NCBI GenBank assembly: GCA_013327885.1
Contig: JABUMY010000016.1
Location: 93,008 to 157,007, forward strand
DNA: 64,000 nucleotides
Source of the DNA: Flavisolibacter longurius
GTDB taxonomy: Bacteria; Bacteroidota; Bacteroidia; Chitinophagales; Chitinophagaceae
Reading direction: 5' to 3'
A model generated the notes under the pieces. It searched no databases, was not told where the DNA came from, and saw only the letters and a list, made by a program, of their open reading frames with translations. Positions 42,258 to 50,832 of this stretch are shown piece after piece; the first letter of the stretch is position 1; each line of letters starts with the position of its first letter. The translations under genes were made by a program, and so were the position numbers.

Positions 42258-45179
42258 ATGAACCAGAACCCCGAACAACTTGCTCGAGACCGCATCGACG
42301 ATCAACTAACTGCCAGCGGATGGATCCTCCAGGATAAGAAGTCCTTCAATTTGGCAGCGGGCATTGGTATTGCTATTCGTGAATTTCAAACCGATGTAGG
42401 TCCTGCGGATTATATCCTGTTCGTCAACCGGAAACCGGTTGGTCTGATCGAGGCGAAGCGGGAAGAAGAAGGCGTACGTCTTACCATGGTAGAAGAACAA
42501 TCCTCTGAATACGCTTCCGCCAAACTCAAATACATTAACAATAACCCACTTCCCTTTGTATATGAAAGCACCGGTGAATTAACCCGCTTTACCGACTACC
42601 GGGATCCAAAGCCCCGCTCACGACCCGTGTTTACTTTTTACCGGCCGCAAACGTTTGAGGCCTTACTCAAAGAAGGAAAAACACTGAGAGCCCGGGTACA
42701 CGATATACCACCGCTGCAACCCAACGGCTTGCGTGACTGCCAGGTAACTGCCATCACCAATTTAGAAAAGTCCTTTAGAGAGAACAGGCCCAAAGCCCTC
42801 GTGCAAATGGCTACCGGAAGTGGTAAAACCTTTACTGCCATTACCTCTATTTATCGCCTCTTAAAGTTTGCACGAGCCAAACGCATATTGTTCCTTGTGA
42901 ACACCAAGAACCTGGGCGAACAGGCCGAACAGGAGTTTAAACGCTTTGAGCCGCAGGATGATAACCGTCTTTTTCCTGAACTCTACGGCGTTACCCGTTT
43001 AAGCAGTTCCTTCATTCCTCCTGATAGCCAGGTGTACATCAGCACCATCCAGCGCCTTTATTCCATACTCAAAGGAACCGAGCTGGATGAACGTGACGAA
43101 GAAGAAGACCCTTCCGAAAAGAAGTGGAAACCCAAAGAACCCATGCCCGTGGTGTACAACCAGAAGGTGCCCATGGAGTTCTTCGACTTTATTGTGATTG
43201 ATGAATGCCACCAGAGCATTTATAATTTATGGAAACAGGTGCTCGATTATTTTGACGCCTTTCAAATAGGCCTCACGGCCACACCCGATAACCGCACCTT
43301 TGGTTATTTTGACCGCAACATTGTATCGGATTATGGCTATAAAAAAGCCGTGGAAGACGGTGTGTTGGTACCCTATAATGTGTTCCAGATAGAAACAAAG
43401 ATCACCAAGGGCGGTTCTAAAATATCGATTGGTGAATACATCGGCCAGCGGGAAAAACTAACCCGTAAGGAGTTTTGGAACAAACTGGATGAAGACGTTG
43501 AATACAGCCAAAAGCAACTGGATGATAAAGTAGTGAACCCAAACCAGATCACCCTTATCATACAAGCGTTCCGTGACGCCTTGCCTTCAATGTTTCCTGA
43601 CAGGTACACGGCCCCCTCCGGATCTCCCGGTGGGGGAGTGACCCAGGGACAGCCCTCGCCTCTGGGAGAGGCTGAACAAAACACAAGCACTTCGCAAAGC
43701 GAGGTTAGTGCAGCAGGTCTCCTCCCCACCGGGGAGGCGGGAGGGGCCTTTGAAGTGCCCAAAACCCTCATCTTCGCCAAGAGCGACTCCCACGCCGATG
43801 ACATCATCAACATCGTGCGCCGCGAATTTGCTGAGGAAAACCGCTTTTGTAAAAAAATCACCTACCGCACGGCGGAAGGCCCTGAAAAAGAAGACCCGAA
43901 GACCGTGCTGCAGCAGTTCCGCAACTCTTATTATCCACGCATTGCCGTAACCGTTGACATGATTGCCACCGGCACAGATATTCGTCCGCTGGAAGTGCTC
44001 CTCTTTATGCGGGACGTAAAAAGCCGCTCGTATTACGAGCAGATGAAAGGCCGTGGCACCCGCACCTGCAGCCTCGATGAACTCCGCAGCACCGGCACAC
44101 CGGCTGCCAAATTCACCAAAGATCATTTTGTGATCATTGATGCCATTGGTGTAGAAAAAAGCCAGAAGACCGACAGCCGTCCGCTGGAAAAGAAGCCAGG
44201 CCTTAGCCTCAAAGAAGTGCTGGAGGGCATAGCCATGGGCAATAAAGACGAAGAAATGCTCTCCACCCTTGCTAACCGCCTTATACGACTCGACAAACGG
44301 CTCACCGATAAAGAACGGGCCCTCTTTGCCGAAAAAGCCGGAGGCAAAACCATCAACCAAGTAGTGAAGCAATTGCTGAATGCATACGACCCTGACACGG
44401 TAGAAAACATAAAGCAAAAGGTCGAAAGCGAAATGAAGGGTGAACCTGAAGACGCCATACAGTCATCCGTCAACCATCATCTGTCATCCCTGGTAGAAGA
44501 CGCTACCCACATCTTCAACAACTACAACCTGCGCAATTACATCATCGATGTGCGCAAAAAATACGACCAGTACATTGACCATATCAACCCCGATGAAATC
44601 ATCAGCATGGGTTGGGTGGCCGACAGCAAGGCCGCAGCCGAAGCCCTGGTGCACGATTTTGAGCAGTGGATAGAAGCGCATAAAACGGAGATCACGGCCC
44701 TGCAAATCTTTTATGCGCAGCCTTACCGCCGCCGGGAGCTTTCGTACGCCATGCTCAAAGAGCTGGCCGAAACCGTGAAGATGCAAAAGCCCCAGCTGGC
44801 GCCGCTCCATGTATGGCAGGCCTACGAGCAGTTGGAGAAAGTAGTGGGCCGGCCAAAAGGCGAACTGATGGCCCTCGTAGCACTGGTGCGCCGGGTAAGC
44901 GGGATGGACGCCACCCTTACGACCTTTGATAAAACGGTGGACCGCAATTTCCAGGACTGGATCTTTCGCAAGCAGGCCGGCACCCTCAAGTACACCGAAG
45001 AACAGGTGCAGTGGCTGCGCATGATAAAGGATTACATAGCCGCCTCCTTTCACCTGGAGCGGGACGATTTTGAGCTCGACCCCTTTAACAAGCAGGGCGG
45101 CCTTGGAAAAATGTGGCGCCTGTTTGGCGAAGAAACCGATGCGCTTATTGATGAATTAAATGAAAGTTTGGTGGCGTAG
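42258..45179 (+). CDS. hsdR: Type I restriction endonuclease subunit R
   Basis: 973 residues. HsdR cleaves unmethylated DNA after ATP-driven translocation. The N-terminal nuclease domain has the PD-(D/E)xK residues in GPADYILFVNRKPVGLIEAK. The helicase core has Walker A MATGSGKTFTA (about 185-195), DECH box IVIDECHQSIYN (about 313) and motif VI QMKGRGTRTC. An EcoEI-type C-terminal domain follows (about 720-970). An in-frame insert of about 46 residues (PSGSPGGGVTQGQPSPLGEA to LLPTGEAGG, about 452-497) interrupts the helicase region between RYTA and VPKTLIFAKSD; its DNA has palindromic ends. It starts the RM island and ends 6 bp before the left arm of the 73-bp inverted repeat. Confidence 0.95.
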   Translation: MNQNPEQLARDRIDDQLTASGWILQDKKSFNLAAGIGIAIREFQTDVGPADYILFVNRKPVGLIEAKREEEGVRLTMVEEQSSEYASAKLKYINNNPLPFVYESTGELTRFTDYRDPKPRSRPVFTFYRPQTFEALLKEGKTLRARVHDIPPLQPNGLRDCQVTAITNLEKSFRENRPKALVQMATGSGKTFTAITSIYRLLKFARAKRILFLVNTKNLGEQAEQEFKRFEPQDDNRLFPELYGVTRLSSSFIPPDSQVYISTIQRLYSILKGTELDERDEEEDPSEKKWKPKEPMPVVYNQKVPMEFFDFIVIDECHQSIYNLWKQVLDYFDAFQIGLTATPDNRTFGYFDRNIVSDYGYKKAVEDGVLVPYNVFQIETKITKGGSKISIGEYIGQREKLTRKEFWNKLDEDVEYSQKQLDDKVVNPNQITLIIQAFRDALPSMFPDRYTAPSGSPGGGVTQGQPSPLGEAEQNTSTSQSEVSAAGLLPTGEAGGAFEVPKTLIFAKSDSHADDIINIVRREFAEENRFCKKITYRTAEGPEKEDPKTVLQQFRNSYYPRIAVTVDMIATGTDIRPLEVLLFMRDVKSRSYYEQMKGRGTRTCSLDELRSTGTPAAKFTKDHFVIIDAIGVEKSQKTDSRPLEKKPGLSLKEVLEGIAMGNKDEEMLSTLANRLIRLDKRLTDKERALFAEKAGGKTINQVVKQLLNAYDPDTVENIKQKVESEMKGEPEDAIQSSVNHHLSSLVEDATHIFNNYNLRNYIIDVRKKYDQYIDHINPDEIISMGWVADSKAAAEALVHDFEQWIEAHKTEITALQIFYAQPYRRRELSYAMLKELAETVKMQKPQLAPLHVWQAYEQLEKVVGRPKGELMALVALVRRVSGMDATLTTFDKTVDRNFQDWIFRKQAGTLKYTEEQVQWLRMIKDYIAASFHLERDDFELDPFNKQGGLGKMWRLFGEETDALIDELNESLVA
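43611..43748 (+). repeat. 138-bp palindrome-ended element inserted in frame in hsdR
   Basis: The left end has GCCCCCTCC then CTCCCGGTGGGGGAG; the right end carries the inverted form, CTCCTCCCCACCGGGGAGG then CGGGAGGGGCC. The length is a multiple of three and no stop codon occurs in frame. The ends resemble intergenic palindromes at about 12940, 18429 and 18549. Confidence 0.7.
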
Positions 45180-45185
45180 AAGGGT

Positions 45186-45258
45186 GTACTAAGCAGCGGT
45201 GCTACTATGAAGCGTCTGTTGCGTCGCACTCTTGTACGTTCGGTAACAATATTGAGCA
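45186..45258 (+). repeat. Left arm of the 73-bp inverted repeat
   Basis: It lies between hsdR (stop 45179) and hsdS (ATG 45259), ends in GCA directly before that ATG, and pairs with 50181-50253. Confidence 0.85.
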
Positions 45259-46515
45259 ATGAAGGAAGAGCAAACAATAGATGGATTGCCAAATGATTGG
45301 AAGCAGGTAAAGCTGGGAGAGGTGTGCAGACTAAAGAACGGATTCGCATTTAAAAGCACTGAATATAAAACTGAAGGAATACCAGTAATAAGAATATCTG
45401 ATATTAAATCGGGTTCTGTAACAACAGATAATTCGGTTATGGTTGATGCTGATGAAGATTATGAAGAGTACACAATTTCCGAGAATGAAATATTGGTTGC
45501 CATGTCCGGTGCAACTACTGGCAAATTTGGAATATTCAAAAGCAAAGGAAAGGCCTATCAAAACCAACGTGTCGGGAAGTTTCAAATCTTGGATAAGGGT
45601 AAACTGAATAATGATTTCTTATTGTATCAGTTGCACTCATTGAAGAGAAAAATTGAAAAGGATGCTTACGGGGGAGCACAACCAAATATATCTTCTGGGA
45701 AAATTGAAGCAATGGAAATACTGCTTCCACCACAAGAAATCCAACAACAAATTGTTTCCAAAATAGAAGAACTCTTTAGCGAATTAGATAAAGGCATTGA
45801 AGAATTAAAAACTGCACAACAGCAATTAAAAGTTTACCGGCAGGCTGTATTAAAATGGGCATTTGAAGGAAAGCTAACAAACGAAGGTGTAAAAAATGGT
45901 GAGCTGCCGGAAGGATGGACGAGTGCAACTATAGGGGATGTCTGTACAAGTGTTGAATATGGGTCAGCAACAAAGTCAAAAGCAACTGGTAAAGTTCCAG
46001 TTCTCCGTATGGGCAATATTCAAAATGGCATATTCGATTGGGAAGATTTGGTCTATACAGATGACGAAGAAGAGATCAATAAGTACTTATTAAAAAAGAA
46101 TGATGTTTTATTCAATCGTACGAACAGCGCCGAACTTGTTGGAAAAACAGCAATTTACAAAGGTGAGAGACCGGCAATATTCGCTGGTTATTTAATTCGG
46201 ATTAATCGAATAGAGGATAAAATTGATGCAAGCTATTTGACACATTATTTAAACTCACAACAAGCTAGGAGTTACGGCAATTCGGTTAGAAGCTTTGGTG
46301 TCAATCAATCAAACATCAACGGAACAAAACTAAAAACTTATCCCCTGCCTTTGCCTCCACTTGAAGAGCAACAACAAGTGGTGCAGGAAATAGAAAGCCG
46401 CCTTAGTGTTTGTGATAAGATAGAAGAAACAATAAACGACAGTTTGAAACAAGCAGAGGCTTTACGGCAAAGTATTTTGAAGAAAGCATTTGAGGGCCAA
46501 TTAAATAACATTTAA
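45259..46515 (+). CDS. hsdS: Type I restriction-modification specificity subunit S
   Basis: 418 residues with the standard two-half layout. TRD1 begins LPNDWKQVKLGEVCRLKNGF and ends near PQEIQQQIVSKIEELFSELD; the central conserved helix includes ELKTAQQQLKVYRQAVLKWA. TRD2 begins LPEGWTSATIGDVCTSVEYG and closes with PLEEQQQVVQEIESRLSVCD and QAEALRQSILKKAFEGQL. HsdS recognises the bipartite DNA target and recruits HsdM and HsdR. It is unusual that hsdS lies between hsdR and two non-RM genes and not beside hsdM. The gene is AT-rich compared with hsdR. Specificity cannot be predicted from here. Confidence 0.95.
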   Translation: MKEEQTIDGLPNDWKQVKLGEVCRLKNGFAFKSTEYKTEGIPVIRISDIKSGSVTTDNSVMVDADEDYEEYTISENEILVAMSGATTGKFGIFKSKGKAYQNQRVGKFQILDKGKLNNDFLLYQLHSLKRKIEKDAYGGAQPNISSGKIEAMEILLPPQEIQQQIVSKIEELFSELDKGIEELKTAQQQLKVYRQAVLKWAFEGKLTNEGVKNGELPEGWTSATIGDVCTSVEYGSATKSKATGKVPVLRMGNIQNGIFDWEDLVYTDDEEEINKYLLKKNDVLFNRTNSAELVGKTAIYKGERPAIFAGYLIRINRIEDKIDASYLTHYLNSQQARSYGNSVRSFGVNQSNINGTKLKTYPLPLPPLEEQQQVVQEIESRLSVCDKIEETINDSLKQAEALRQSILKKAFEGQLNNI

Positions 46516-46517
46516 CC

Positions 46518-48437
46518 ATGACTACTGGCTTAAACTTATCATCGATCTATCAGCTAAGAACAAATTTTACAGTCATCGCGGTGACAGGAAGGACTTGTTC
46601 AGGATGCACAACCGTATCAAAGCAATTAACTAGAGGTTTTGGAAATGGAGCAGATTACCCAGGTATTTCTGATTTGAAGGCAATAAAACATAACTCACAC
46701 AGGAAGTATAGAATTATCTATAACTACGCCAAGGAAAATTTCCGGCGGTATAATCTCATAAGTTATAAGGATGTAATAGTCTTATTTCTATTAAAATACG
46801 ACTTGCAAGCCTTAATTAATTACCTGCAATCCGAAGAATTTAAGGCAGAATTCAAAAGGTCAAAGTTTAGTGTTGAACCTAACTATTCCGACGAAATCAA
46901 AGGCCTTGAAAAAATGTCGGAAACATTTTCTGAGTATGCCAGAAAACGTAATGACATTAATTTCGAAGCTATAAACGAGGCTGATAATTTCTATAAACTT
47001 AATGCCCTTTTCGATAGTGACGATTATAGAGAATTTACACAAAAATTTTTAAGCTGTTTTTCCGTACACTCCCTGGTTAAAAGAAACAAATTCCTCCAGA
47101 TTGTGGCAAACAATCTAAGAAAGGTGGGTGAACCATATTCTTCAGGAAGGGAAGTGTGTCCAGATTGCATTTTTACAATAGCAGAGGTAATAAATGATAT
47201 AATAAAAAGTTACAGCAAAAAGAATAAACTAGAAGGTACCTCTACACAAATCGTAATCGATTCGTTGCGTAATCCAATGGAGGTAATGTTTTTCAAACAA
47301 AGATTTTCTGCCTTTTATTTACTGTCCGTTAATCGTGATTCATCTTCTAGAGAACAGAAAGTAGCCGAAAAATATTCAAAAGAGATTGATGACATTCAAA
47401 AGCTTTTGGCTGAGGAATATGAGGGTGCAAAAGGAAGTGAATTCTATAAACAATATGTTAGAGACTGCATTCAAAAGGCAGATATACATATAACTTATAG
47501 GACAAACGAAGAAACAAGGGAGTTGAATAAAACTTTGAACAAGGAAGGCGATAATACATCACCTTACTTTTCTTGGCAAATGCAATTATTAAAATATGTC
47601 TCATTAATAAATCAGCCTGGTTTGGTGACACCTTCTCCAGAAGAAAGGTGTATGCAGGTAGCGTATACAGCCAAGTATAATTCCGGCTGTATTTCCCGTC
47701 AAGTTGGCGCTACTGTAACCGATGAATTTTATTCCATTAAAGCAGTCGGTTGGAACAACACTCCCGAAGGTCAAGTCCCTTGTAGTTTAAGGAATGCGGA
47801 AGATTTACTTCAAGACAATGGCGATATTGAGGCTTTTACACCTTACGAACGAGAAAACGAATTTAAAGGCGTGTTAGAGGTGAACTTTAAAGAGCAGATT
47901 CAGAACAATAAAGAAAATCTATGTGGACGAAATGTTTGCTTTTGTTTTAAATCTTTAAAGAATTCAATCTCCGAAGGAAAAAATCAGGTTCATACGAGGT
48001 CTTTACATGCTGAAGAAAGCGCATTTTTACAAATAACCAAGTATGGTGGAACGGGAGTCATGAACGGCAAACTATTTACTACAGCTAGCCCATGCGAATT
48101 ATGTTCAAAGAAAGCTTATCAACTTGGAATTAAAGTGATCTATTATGTTGATCCATATCCGGGCATATCTGAAAAACAAATATTGCAGGCAGGTTCGACC
48201 CAACGTAATCCTCAGGTAAGATTGTTCAACGGCGCGATTGGCAATGCATATCATTGGCTTTACGAACCTTTTATGGCTTATAAAGATGAACTGTCTTTAA
48301 TTCTTTCAAATCCAGTAAAAGATAAGCTAACTAAAATTCAAGAGGAAGCGAAAGTTCAAAAAGAAAGTTATGTCAGGAGAATTGCTGAACTAGAGGAACA
48401 AGTGAAACAACTTGAAGAAAAAAGCAAGCAACAATAA
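46518..48437 (+). CDS. Anti-phage dCTP deaminase-like protein (DCD defence type)
   Basis: 639 residues. Near the N-terminus is a nucleotide-binding-like loop GRTCSGCTTVSK (about 24-35), where Cys stands in place of the usual P-loop Lys. After a long helical region comes a cytidine/dCMP-deaminase domain: SPEERCMQVAYTAKYNSGC, then the catalytic HAEES (His497, Glu499) and SPCELCSKKAY (Cys526, Cys529), a complete zinc site. The layout of P-loop-like domain plus deaminase matches phage-defence dCTP deaminases that deplete dCTP on infection. A coiled coil closes the protein (VRRIAELEEQVKQLEEKSKQ). It starts 2 bp after hsdS, so the two are probably translated together. Defence role by family; activity not shown. 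Confidence 0.85.
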   Translation: MTTGLNLSSIYQLRTNFTVIAVTGRTCSGCTTVSKQLTRGFGNGADYPGISDLKAIKHNSHRKYRIIYNYAKENFRRYNLISYKDVIVLFLLKYDLQALINYLQSEEFKAEFKRSKFSVEPNYSDEIKGLEKMSETFSEYARKRNDINFEAINEADNFYKLNALFDSDDYREFTQKFLSCFSVHSLVKRNKFLQIVANNLRKVGEPYSSGREVCPDCIFTIAEVINDIIKSYSKKNKLEGTSTQIVIDSLRNPMEVMFFKQRFSAFYLLSVNRDSSSREQKVAEKYSKEIDDIQKLLAEEYEGAKGSEFYKQYVRDCIQKADIHITYRTNEETRELNKTLNKEGDNTSPYFSWQMQLLKYVSLINQPGLVTPSPEERCMQVAYTAKYNSGCISRQVGATVTDEFYSIKAVGWNNTPEGQVPCSLRNAEDLLQDNGDIEAFTPYERENEFKGVLEVNFKEQIQNNKENLCGRNVCFCFKSLKNSISEGKNQVHTRSLHAEESAFLQITKYGGTGVMNGKLFTTASPCELCSKKAYQLGIKVIYYVDPYPGISEKQILQAGSTQRNPQVRLFNGAIGNAYHWLYEPFMAYKDELSLILSNPVKDKLTKIQEEAKVQKESYVRRIAELEEQVKQLEEKSKQQ

Positions 48438-48467
48438 TTCTAAAACACTCAAACAATAAATTGATAG

Positions 48468-50156
48468 ATGGCAACTTTAGAAAATGTACCGAAAAACTAC
48501 CAAGTGTTAATAAATGAAGTTCGTACTGGTCAAGTTAAGATTCCTCAGTTTCAAAGACAGTTTGTGTGGGATATTAAAGCTTCTGCAAAGCTCATAGATA
48601 GTATTATCAAAGGCTATCCAATAGGTACGTTTATATTCTGGCGTACTAATGAAGAACTGCGGTCAGTGAGAAACATCGGTAATATACAGTTGCCCGAACA
48701 GCAAGAGGGTGAATTTGTGAATTATGTGCTTGATGGGCAGCAACGTATTACTTCTTTCTTTGCTGCAGTTGCAGGATCAACAATCAAACGGGACGATGGT
48801 AAGAATGAAGACTTTTCACATATCTATATTGACCTAGATGCTGGCCCGGAAGAAGAGATTGTAATTACAGACATTGCAGGTAAGCCTCAGTTTAGTTCCA
48901 TTAAGCTTACCGAACTAATGGAAGGGGATTTTACGTTTCTTGCTGGTTATCCCAAAAATTATCAAGAAATAATTTTACGCTATCAGAACATCATCAAAGG
49001 TTACAACTTCAACGTCATTAACTTAAAAGAAGCATCAATTGATGTTGCGACTGAAGTTTTCACCAGGCTAAATGTGGGAGGTAAGTCATTGTCATTGTTT
49101 GAAATTATGGTGGCTAAAACTTACGATGCAACTAAGAAGTTCGATTTGGCTGAACGATATGGTATATTCATGCAGGAGCTTTCGAAAGTTAAATACAATG
49201 AAATTTCGTCAGCAACAATTCTTCAAACTGTGGCAATGTTGATTGCAAAGGATTGTACTAGAAGAACAATCTTGAAATTATCAAAACATGAATTTATTGA
49301 TAAGTGGGATGAAGCAATTGATTGTGTTAGGAAAAGTGTAGAATTTTTTAGAGGGTCAGGAATTCCCGTCTCTCGGCTATTGCCTTACAATGCCCTTTTA
49401 GTTCCCTTTAGCTATTTCTTTTACAAGCATAAATCGAAGCCTACTGGTGAAATAAAAAATATGCTGGACGACTTTTTCTGGCGAGTATCGCTGGGCAATC
49501 GATATTCTTCTGCAGTTGAAGGGAAGCTTGCTCAAGATGTTGGAAAAATTGATAAGATTATTGCTGGCGAATTACCTAAATATGAGTGGGCAATTGATAT
49601 TTCGCCCATTGGGTTAACGTCGCAAGTCTCGGGTTGGTTTGGCACAAGTAGGAGTTATATAAAAGCTCTTTTATGTTTGTATGCAATGCAAAAGCCAAAA
49701 TCGTTTGATAATAACTTGGATGTAAACATTGATAATAGTTGGTTGAAAATATCTACAAGTAAAAACTATCATCATTTCTTTCCAAAATCATGGATGAAGA
49801 AGAATCATCCCGAAAAGAACTTCGCAGAATACAACCATATCTTGAATATTACAATCGTAGATGACTTTTTAAACAAAAATCAAATCAGAGCCTTGGCGCC
49901 TGCAACTTACATGCAAAAGTTTGCAAAGGATAATAAAGTGATTATTGATACAATGAGGACACACCTAATAACTGATTTGGACGCCTTTGGCGTTTGGACA
50001 AACGATTATGATAAATTTTTTGCTGGAAGAGCAATCGCAGTTAGCGAAGAATTAAAAAAGAGAATTATTGAACAAAAGACAGGTGACGAGAAATATGAAG
50101 ATGTGGCTGAAGAAGTTGAAGAACAAGCGGAATTAGAAATGGAAGTTGAAAGTTAA
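48468..50156 (+). CDS. DUF262 protein with HNH-like C-terminus (GmrSD-like)
   Basis: 562 residues. The N-terminal DUF262 part has IPQFQRQFVWD (25-35) and DGQQR (89-93), the signature of the GmrS-like nucleotide-sensing or ParB-like domain. Near residue 433 comes YHHFFPKSWM, followed by EYNHILNITIVDDFLNKNQI, which fits the His/Asn layout of HNH (DUF1524-like) nucleases, with ANTxxHI-like words missing. Related proteins act against modified phage DNA (GmrSD type IV restriction) or in other defence islands. The C-terminus is strongly acidic (EDVAEEVEEQAELEMEVES). It follows the deaminase gene in the same direction and ends 25 bp before the right repeat arm. Confidence 0.83.
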   Translation: MATLENVPKNYQVLINEVRTGQVKIPQFQRQFVWDIKASAKLIDSIIKGYPIGTFIFWRTNEELRSVRNIGNIQLPEQQEGEFVNYVLDGQQRITSFFAAVAGSTIKRDDGKNEDFSHIYIDLDAGPEEEIVITDIAGKPQFSSIKLTELMEGDFTFLAGYPKNYQEIILRYQNIIKGYNFNVINLKEASIDVATEVFTRLNVGGKSLSLFEIMVAKTYDATKKFDLAERYGIFMQELSKVKYNEISSATILQTVAMLIAKDCTRRTILKLSKHEFIDKWDEAIDCVRKSVEFFRGSGIPVSRLLPYNALLVPFSYFFYKHKSKPTGEIKNMLDDFFWRVSLGNRYSSAVEGKLAQDVGKIDKIIAGELPKYEWAIDISPIGLTSQVSGWFGTSRSYIKALLCLYAMQKPKSFDNNLDVNIDNSWLKISTSKNYHHFFPKSWMKKNHPEKNFAEYNHILNITIVDDFLNKNQIRALAPATYMQKFAKDNKVIIDTMRTHLITDLDAFGVWTNDYDKFFAGRAIAVSEELKKRIIEQKTGDEKYEDVAEEVEEQAELEMEVES

Positions 50157-50180
50157 TTGATGAATTGGCTAATCAATCTA

Positions 50181-50253
50181 TGCTTAACAGGATTACCGAA
50201 CGTACAAGAGTGCGACGCAACGGAAGTTTCATAGTAGCACTTCAGCCTAGTAC
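50181..50253 (-). repeat. Right arm of the 73-bp inverted repeat
   Basis: It is the inverted partner of 45186-45258 and lies between the DUF262 gene and the hsdM remnant. The remnant ATG is 15 bp beyond it. Confidence 0.85.
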
Positions 50254-50268
50254 ATAAAAAATTATTTC

Positions 50269-50394
50269 ATGTCCACCAATCAAATTATATCTAAAGTCTG
50301 GTCGTTCTGCAATACCCTTCGTGATGATGGTGTAGGCTACGGCAAATGTCTGAACTGTGATTTTTTTGATTTAATGAATACTATGAATGTATGA
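50269..50394 (+). pseudogene. Truncated hsdM 5' end, coupled to the GxxExxY gene
   Basis: The ORF encodes 25 residues (MSTNQIISKVWSFCNTLRDD, then GVGYG) identical to the start of the intact HsdM at 50833, then KCLNCDFFDLMNTMNV and a TGA at 50392-50394. In the 75 shared bases about 21 positions differ and all are synonymous. This means the remnant is not a recent copy but comes from a different hsdM allele held under protein-level selection. The TGA overlaps the ATG of the GxxExxY gene (ATGA), so translation from the old hsdM start could feed that gene. A matching diverged 3' remnant lies at 53317-53397. Confidence 0.85.
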
Positions 50395-50829
50395 ACACTA
50401 TCGTAAATGATCGCTATCCTTTAAGTGAATTGACTGGCAAGATCATTGGTTGCTGTATGGAGGTACATCGCATACTTGGAAACGGTTTTCAGGAAGTCAT
50501 TTACCAGCGGGCCCTGGCATTTGAGTTTAAAACACAAGATGTTCCCTTCAGCAGAGAACACGAAATGGAAATCTTCTACAAAGGAGAAAGCATCGGAACA
50601 AGGCGGGTTGATTTTTTCGTGGATGGAAAGATCATGGTAGAACTGAAAGCGATCATTCGTCTGGAAGATGTGCATTTAGCACAAGCTATCAATTACCTGG
50701 AAGCTTATGGACTTGAAACAGGTCTTCTCATCAACTTTGGCGCAAAAAGTTTGGAATTCAAAAGAGTCATGAAGCCATTAAAAAAATCATAGCCTATCAA
50801 CCAATCATTTTAATCACAGTTCAAAGACA
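50347..50829 (+). mobile_element. GxxExxY cassette with imperfect inverted ends, inserted at hsdM codon 25
   Basis: The left end TGTC plus TGAACTGTGATT (50347-50362) is mirrored on the right, where AATCACAGTTCA (50812-50823) is followed by AAGACA. The 12-bp core is perfect, and a two-base indel separates it from the outer TGTC. Weaker similarity (TGATT and CTATGA words) runs inward up to the gene on both sides. Its structure parallels the element at 15439-15918, although the repeat sequence is different. It separates the hsdM remnant from the intact hsdM. Confidence 0.6.
50391..50792 (+). CDS. GxxExxY protein
   Basis: 133 residues. GNGFQEVIY is the name-giving motif (GxxExxY). A nuclease-like D-(x)n-E-x-K is seen in RRVDFFVDGKIMVELKA. 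The end LINFGAKSLEFKRVMKP matches the C-terminus of the copy at 15495-15881. The proteins clearly share a family but are not close copies. The start ATG at 50391 overlaps the stop of the truncated hsdM fragment. The gene has no other partner. An endonuclease role in moving its own cassette is a hypothesis. Confidence 0.87.
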   Translation: MNTIVNDRYPLSELTGKIIGCCMEVHRILGNGFQEVIYQRALAFEFKTQDVPFSREHEMEIFYKGESIGTRRVDFFVDGKIMVELKAIIRLEDVHLAQAINYLEAYGLETGLLINFGAKSLEFKRVMKPLKKS

Positions 50830-50832
50830 ATA

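Larger units (their letters stand above)
45186..50253 (+). mobile_element. 5.07-kb AT-rich cassette (hsdS, dCTP deaminase, DUF262) bounded by a 73-bp inverted repeat
   Basis: The arms at 45186-45258 and 50181-50253 are inverted copies with 61 of 73 identical positions without gaps, including 29 consecutive identical bases (45218-45246 and 50193-50221). The three genes inside are visibly richer in A+T than hsdR and most of hsdM outside, and the composition changes at the arms. The left arm ends at the base before the hsdS ATG. No recombinase is present inside. Invertible or transferable behaviour is inferred. Confidence 0.6.
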
